Shown one piece after another: positions 21,660 to 24,546 of a stretch of DNA of 24,546 nucleotides. The translations under genes and the position numbers were made by a program. Location: assembly GCA_038253135.1 (NCBI GenBank), contig JBBSHJ010000048.1:1-24546 (forward strand), in the 5' to 3' direction. Position 1 is the stretch's first letter. The number at the start of each line of letters is the position of its first letter. Source of the DNA: JBBSHJ01 sp038253135. GTDB taxonomy: Bacteria > Actinomycetota > Actinomycetes > Mycobacteriales > QHCD01. The notes below the pieces were generated by a model that was given only the letters and a program-made list of their open reading frames with translations, searched no databases and was not told the DNA's origin.

Positions 21660-22011
21660 ACCTCGAGAGTTGGTCGGCCCCGGCGGCTCGTGCGGGTCAG
21701 CAGCGCGGCGAGGGTGTCCTCGAACCCCTCCCCGACGAGGTTCTTGCATTTGTTCTGTTGCCCGATGTGTGCGTGGATCCGCTCGGTGAGCGCGCAGGAG
21801 CCCGGCGGGTAGGTCGGTGGAAAGGTACGGGCGCAGAGCGTCGGTGAGAATCGCCTCCAATTCGGGGTCCTTGCCCGGCCGTGCCGGACAATGGGTTGAC
21901 CTGTGCAGCTGCGTCACCGACCAGCAGCAGTCGTCCCCCGCTATCCGCTGGCGGCAGAGCTGACAACCCGACGAATCTGCCCGGGTGGCCATCTCGCCTC
22001 ATCGGCTGCAA
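21660..22011 (-). pseudogene. Decayed FAD-dependent oxidoreductase fragment
   Basis: A minus-strand stretch starting at 22011 reads GGRLLLVGDAAAQVNPLSG (about residues 25-43), the C-terminal FAD-contact motif (G-D-A-A ... N-P) of geranylgeranyl reductase/PHBH-type flavoproteins. Immediately after it the frame breaks: a plausible continuation, ELEAILTDALRPYLSTDLPAG, lies in a different frame. No N-terminal dinucleotide-binding GxGxxG part is present upstream. I therefore call a short relic of a flavoprotein monooxygenase/reductase gene. Exact family is uncertain, as is how far the relic extends towards the Rieske gene, with which it converges. Confidence 0.5.
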
Positions 22012-22136
22012 CTATCCGCCCTGCTTGTCTGAAAGACCTGCGTGCAGCTTGCGCAGCAACGACGGGGAGGTGCCAGTGCTGCCCGTCAGCCGATGATGTG
22101 TCGACGGGCCATGTCTCCCGGCCGAGCCGCGACAGG

Positions 22137-23216
22137 TCAGGGGTCGCTGTTGCGCATGGTTCGGCGGCGTACCTGCTCAGCGTGCTCGACGCGTTCTGTC
22201 TCCGCGTCGTCGAGCTTACGGGTGTCTCGCAGCTCGGTGAAGGGTTCGAGGTCGTCGGGCAGGCCCGCGCGGATGGCGCGTTCACGTTGGGTTTCGGCGT
22301 TGAACTCAGCGCCGAGCAGGATCGCGATATTGGTGATCCACAGCCACACCAGGAAGACGATGACGGTGGCGAGCGAGCCGTATGTCTTGTTATAGGAGCC
22401 GGAGAAGGAGACGTAGATCGCGAACAGGGCGGAGGCGATCAGCCATAGCACGACGGCGAGAATGCCGCCGGCGGAGATCCACTTGAAGCTGGGTTGCTTG
22501 ACGTTGGGGGTGGCCTTGTACAGCAGGGTCACCATCATTGTGACCAGCACAATCAGCACCGGCCATTTGGCGATGTCCCAGATCAGCACCGCCGTGGAGC
22601 CGATGCCGAAGGCCTTGCCGACCTGGCTCGCGATCGGGCCGGTGAGTACGACGATCCCGGCGGCGATCACCAGGATGACCACCAGCGCGAGGGTGGTGAG
22701 CAGCCGGACGGGCGCGGTTTTCCAGATCGGTCGGCCCTCGTCGATGTCGTAGATGACGTTGGCGGCGCGCATGAAGGCGGCGACATACCCCGAGGCCGAC
22801 CACAGTGCGAGGGCGAGGCCGATGATGCCCGCAATGCCGGCGGTGCCGCCGCGGCCCTGCACCTGAGTAACCACCGAGTGCAGGAATGAGTTGACTCCAC
22901 CGGGGGCGACCTGGCCGAGGTTGTTCAGCACCTTTTGGGTGGTCGACTTCCCGAGCAGCCCGAGGATGGAGACGAGCACCAGCATGCCCGGGAACAGTGC
23001 CAGCACGCCGTAGTAGGTCAGCGCGGCGGCGCGGTCGGTGATGTCGTCGTGCTTGAACTCGCGGATCGACCGCTTCAGGATGGCGACCCAGCCCGCCTTG
23101 GGCACGTCGGACGGCGAGGCCGGCGCCGGCCCGCCGCTGGCGCCAGCGGCGCTCCTGTTGCCGGCGGGGCTGCCGGCACGGCCGTCGTCGCCGTTGGGGT
23201 CAGCGTGCGTGGGCAT
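22137..23216 (-). CDS. YihY/virulence factor BrkB family membrane protein
   Basis: A 359-residue integral membrane protein of the YihY (BrkB) family. After a Gly/Ser/Pro-rich cytoplasmic stretch, conserved sequence begins at VAILKRSIREFKHDDITDRAAALTYYGVLALFPGMLVLVSI, located at residues 44-84; the ALTYY and FP signature is the family hallmark. Six hydrophobic segments follow, with ALWSASGYVAAFMRAANVIYD and the C-terminal SYNKTYGSLATVIVFLVWLWITNIAILLGAEFNAE pieces. The tail of about 60 residues is charged. Historically mis-annotated as RNase BN; the real role (transport or envelope homeostasis) is unsettled. The ATG at 23216 has GGAG 8 nt upstream. Last gene of the minus-strand cluster with DUF3618 and holin-like genes. 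Confidence 0.92.
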   Translation of the reverse strand: MPTHADPNGDDGRAGSPAGNRSAAGASGGPAPASPSDVPKAGWVAILKRSIREFKHDDITDRAAALTYYGVLALFPGMLVLVSILGLLGKSTTQKVLNNLGQVAPGGVNSFLHSVVTQVQGRGGTAGIAGIIGLALALWSASGYVAAFMRAANVIYDIDEGRPIWKTAPVRLLTTLALVVILVIAAGIVVLTGPIASQVGKAFGIGSTAVLIWDIAKWPVLIVLVTMMVTLLYKATPNVKQPSFKWISAGGILAVVLWLIASALFAIYVSFSGSYNKTYGSLATVIVFLVWLWITNIAILLGAEFNAETQRERAIRAGLPDDLEPFTELRDTRKLDDAETERVEHAEQVRRRTMRNSDP

Positions 23217-23240
23217 CGGCTTGTCTCCGTCCTCGGGCGC

Positions 23241-23807
23241 TTACTGCTGCAGTGGCGCTTTGACGTCCTGGGCCGCGGACTTGGCGTGTTCGGTGGTGTG
23301 CTGCGCGGCGTCCTGCGCGCTCGACTTGACCTGCTCCGCCGCATCCTGCACTGCTGGTTTCATCTCTTCCACGAGCTGCTGGCCGGCCTGCTTGACCGGC
23401 TCGGCGAGCTCCTTCGCCTTCGCTTCGGCGTTGCTGGCCAGCTGCTGCTCCGGGCTGGAGGGCGGCAACAGCGACGAGATCAGCATGCCGAGACCGAAGG
23501 CGACCAGCCCGGCCGCAAGCGGGTTGTCCTGGGCCTGGGCGCGGGCGCCCTGCGGCGCCGAAGCCAGGCTGTCGCTGACGGTGGACGCGGCTGAGCTGAG
23601 CGAGTCGCCGGCGCCCGAGCGCCCCCGGCCGTCTTCGGCCGAGCCCATCACCCGATCACGAATGGAGGCCGCGCGGCTCTTGACGCGGTCGACTTGACGG
23701 CCTACTGCTCGCGGTGGCGAGACCTTCTCGGTGAGCCGGTCCACGTCGCCGCTCAGTTCGGTTCGAGTGTGTTCGATCTGCTGCTGAATCTCGGCAGGGT
23801 TACTCAT
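23241..23807 (-). CDS. DUF3618 family protein with amphipathic-helix tail
   Basis: A 188-residue protein starting with the DUF3618 signature NPAEIQQQIEHTRTELSGDVDRL (residues 3-25), a helix shared by small actinobacterial and proteobacterial envelope proteins. A Ser/Ala-rich middle leads to one likely membrane helix (about 96-113, LAAGLVAFGLGMLISSLL). The last 65 residues are Ala/Gln/Glu/Lys-rich with an 11-residue rhythm (KQAGQQL, QDAAEQVKSSAQDAAQ, KSAAQDV), like LEA or apolipoprotein-type amphipathic helices seen in stress-tolerance proteins. ATG 23807 with GAGGAG at 6 nt is chosen over the much longer open frame. It lies 14 nt downstream of the holin-like gene, typically its operon partner. 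Confidence 0.82.
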   Translation of the reverse strand: MSNPAEIQQQIEHTRTELSGDVDRLTEKVSPPRAVGRQVDRVKSRAASIRDRVMGSAEDGRGRSGAGDSLSSAASTVSDSLASAPQGARAQAQDNPLAAGLVAFGLGMLISSLLPPSSPEQQLASNAEAKAKELAEPVKQAGQQLVEEMKPAVQDAAEQVKSSAQDAAQHTTEHAKSAAQDVKAPLQQ

Positions 23808-23821
23808 GAAATTCTCCTCGC

Positions 23822-24295
23822 CTATGCACCGTCGTTGCCCTTGAGGGCGCCGGGAATTTCTTTGGCCGTGTCTATCGTGCGTTCCGGTTTGGGGTTGATT
23901 CGCTTCAGCGTGCTGCGGCCCACGAGCGCCAGCACCGCGGCGATGACCGCCCAGATGGCGGCGACGATCAGGGCGGCCCATCCGACGTCCATCACGTTGG
24001 CCAGTCCCCACCAGGCCGCACATGACAAGAACAGCACCAGCATGTAGCCGGCGAACCCGGCACCGCCGAGCATTCCGGCGCCCTTACCAGCCTTGGCCAC
24101 CTCCGCCTTGACCTCCGCCTTGGCCAATTCGACTTCCTGCCGCATCAACGTGGACAGGTCCCGGCTCACCTCACCGAAGAGCTGGCCGACGCTGGCCTCA
24201 GCGATGTCCGGACGCCCCTCAGGTGGTGCTTCCGATCGCATCTCCTCGCCGCCGGTTACGTGCGCATGCGCGCCCGCCGGCCGTGGGCTGCTCAC
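23822..24295 (-). CDS. Actinobacterial holin-X / DUF1469 family membrane protein
   Basis: A 157-residue protein with the phage-holin-superfamily III (Holin-X/DUF1469) layout: SVGQLFGEVSRDLSTLMRQE and VELAKAEVKAEVAKAGKGAG amphipathic helices, then two transmembrane segments (AGYMLVLFLSCAAWWGLANVM and ALIVAAIWAVIAAVLALVG), separated by a short DVGW turn and ended by a basic/acidic tail. Although named for phage holins, these chromosomal proteins sit in stress/envelope clusters with DUF3618 and are not evidence of a prophage. I choose the GTG at 24295 because it overlaps the upstream stop as GTGA; an ATG two codons earlier (24301) is the alternative. Confidence 0.85.
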   Translation of the reverse strand: MSSPRPAGAHAHVTGGEEMRSEAPPEGRPDIAEASVGQLFGEVSRDLSTLMRQEVELAKAEVKAEVAKAGKGAGMLGGAGFAGYMLVLFLSCAAWWGLANVMDVGWAALIVAAIWAVIAAVLALVGRSTLKRINPKPERTIDTAKEIPGALKGNDGA

Positions 24296-24546
24296 GACCA
24301 TCCCCCCGAAACGCCTCCGGCACCACCGGTGTAGTCGGTGCCCTGGGGCATGTCTGTGCCAGAGTCCGGCCGGGCCGAATCGGCTGTCAGGTCGCTGGAG
24401 TCACCGGAGCCAGCCACCGGACGGGGCGTTACGCTGTCGTTTCCCTCATCGCTGTGTGCCCCGACGGCGCCGCGCGTGAGTCGGCCGGCCACCACGCCGG
24501 CGCCCCAGGCACCGAGTAGGAACGCACCCGGCCGGCGACGCGCGAA
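24292..24546 (-). CDS. Hypothetical protein, 3' part only (cut by window edge)
   Basis: The frame stays open to the right edge, so the start lies outside the window and at least 84 C-terminal residues are present. It begins in the window with FARRRPGAFLLGAWGAGVVAG, split here as a basic patch and a hydrophobic segment (about residues 8-20) followed by RLTRG; the remainder is a flexible Asp/Ser/Gly/Thr-rich tail. This RRPxxFLLGAxxxGxxxGRLxRG pattern is common at the end of small membrane proteins preceding holin-X genes in actinobacteria. Stop overlaps the holin start. Function unknown. Confidence 0.6.
   Translation of the reverse strand, partial: FARRRPGAFLLGAWGAGVVAGRLTRGAVGAHSDEGNDSVTPRPVAGSGDSSDLTADSARPDSGTDMPQGTDYTGGAGGVSGGWS

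Noticed and set aside
23822..24295. Holin-like gene as evidence of a prophage
   Set aside because: No other phage gene is present, and this family is a common chromosomal partner of DUF3618 genes in actinobacteria.

Overview
The window is GC-rich, densely packed actinobacterial DNA. It shows frequent GTG starts, 4-nt GTGA/ATGA gene overlaps and many -10-like TANNNT hexamers 6-8 nt before start codons (probable leaderless mRNAs). Gene content and gene orientation from the left edge to about 16.2 kb closely follow the Mycobacterium tuberculosis Rv1085c-Rv1111c neighbourhood as I recall it: hemolysin III, short-chain Z-isoprenyl diphosphate synthase, phoH2, fumarase, glpX, DUF4245, xseB, xseA, lipid-droplet-associated protein, ispH, DUF6542. 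The organism is therefore an actinobacterium sharing the mycobacterial backbone but not a Mycobacterium; genus cannot be fixed from the sequence alone.

Region by region. 54-3019: a TrhA-like membrane protein (minus), then a Z-prenyl synthase, a peptide deformylase and a small membrane protein (plus). 3298-7377: PIN-PhoH ATPase with a hairpin-rich 5' leader, then a large secreted lytic transglycosylase with a Thr/Pro repeat linker. 7397-9997: fumarase and class II fructose-1,6-bisphosphatase (minus). 10109-12396: DUF4245 membrane protein, an APH(6)/hydroxyurea-kinase-like protein, and a MazEF-type toxin-antitoxin pair whose promoter is covered by a perfect palindrome. 12588-14583: xseB, xseA, lipid-droplet-associated protein (minus). 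14781-16217: ispH and DUF6542, convergent. 16331-19621: part of a type VII secretion (T7SS/ESX) locus, with eccB and eccE transcribed divergently and an unrecognised gene coupled downstream of eccE; no EccC ATPase, EccD, Esx or mycosin gene is present. 19618-20224: a breakpoint at which a coupled GTG start runs straight into a catalase remnant. 20225-21652: DUF892 ferritin-like protein and a DUF2231-Rieske fusion (redox/stress pair). 21660-22011: decayed flavoprotein. 22137-24546: four minus-strand genes, a cell-envelope/stress cluster (YihY membrane protein, DUF3618, holin-X-like, and a gene cut by the right edge).

The left two-thirds is housekeeping backbone (isoprenoids, translation, central carbon, DNA repair) with accessory insertions: deformylase, transglycosylase, kinase + mazEF. 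The right third is accessory and shows decay and rearrangement. The most interesting points are the split, ATPase-less T7SS fragment with its mini-ORF and unknown gene, the T7SS/catalase breakpoint, the non-canonical xseA start, the phoH leader RNA, and the palindrome-controlled leaderless mazEF promoter. All family assignments come from reading motifs by eye; no database search was run.
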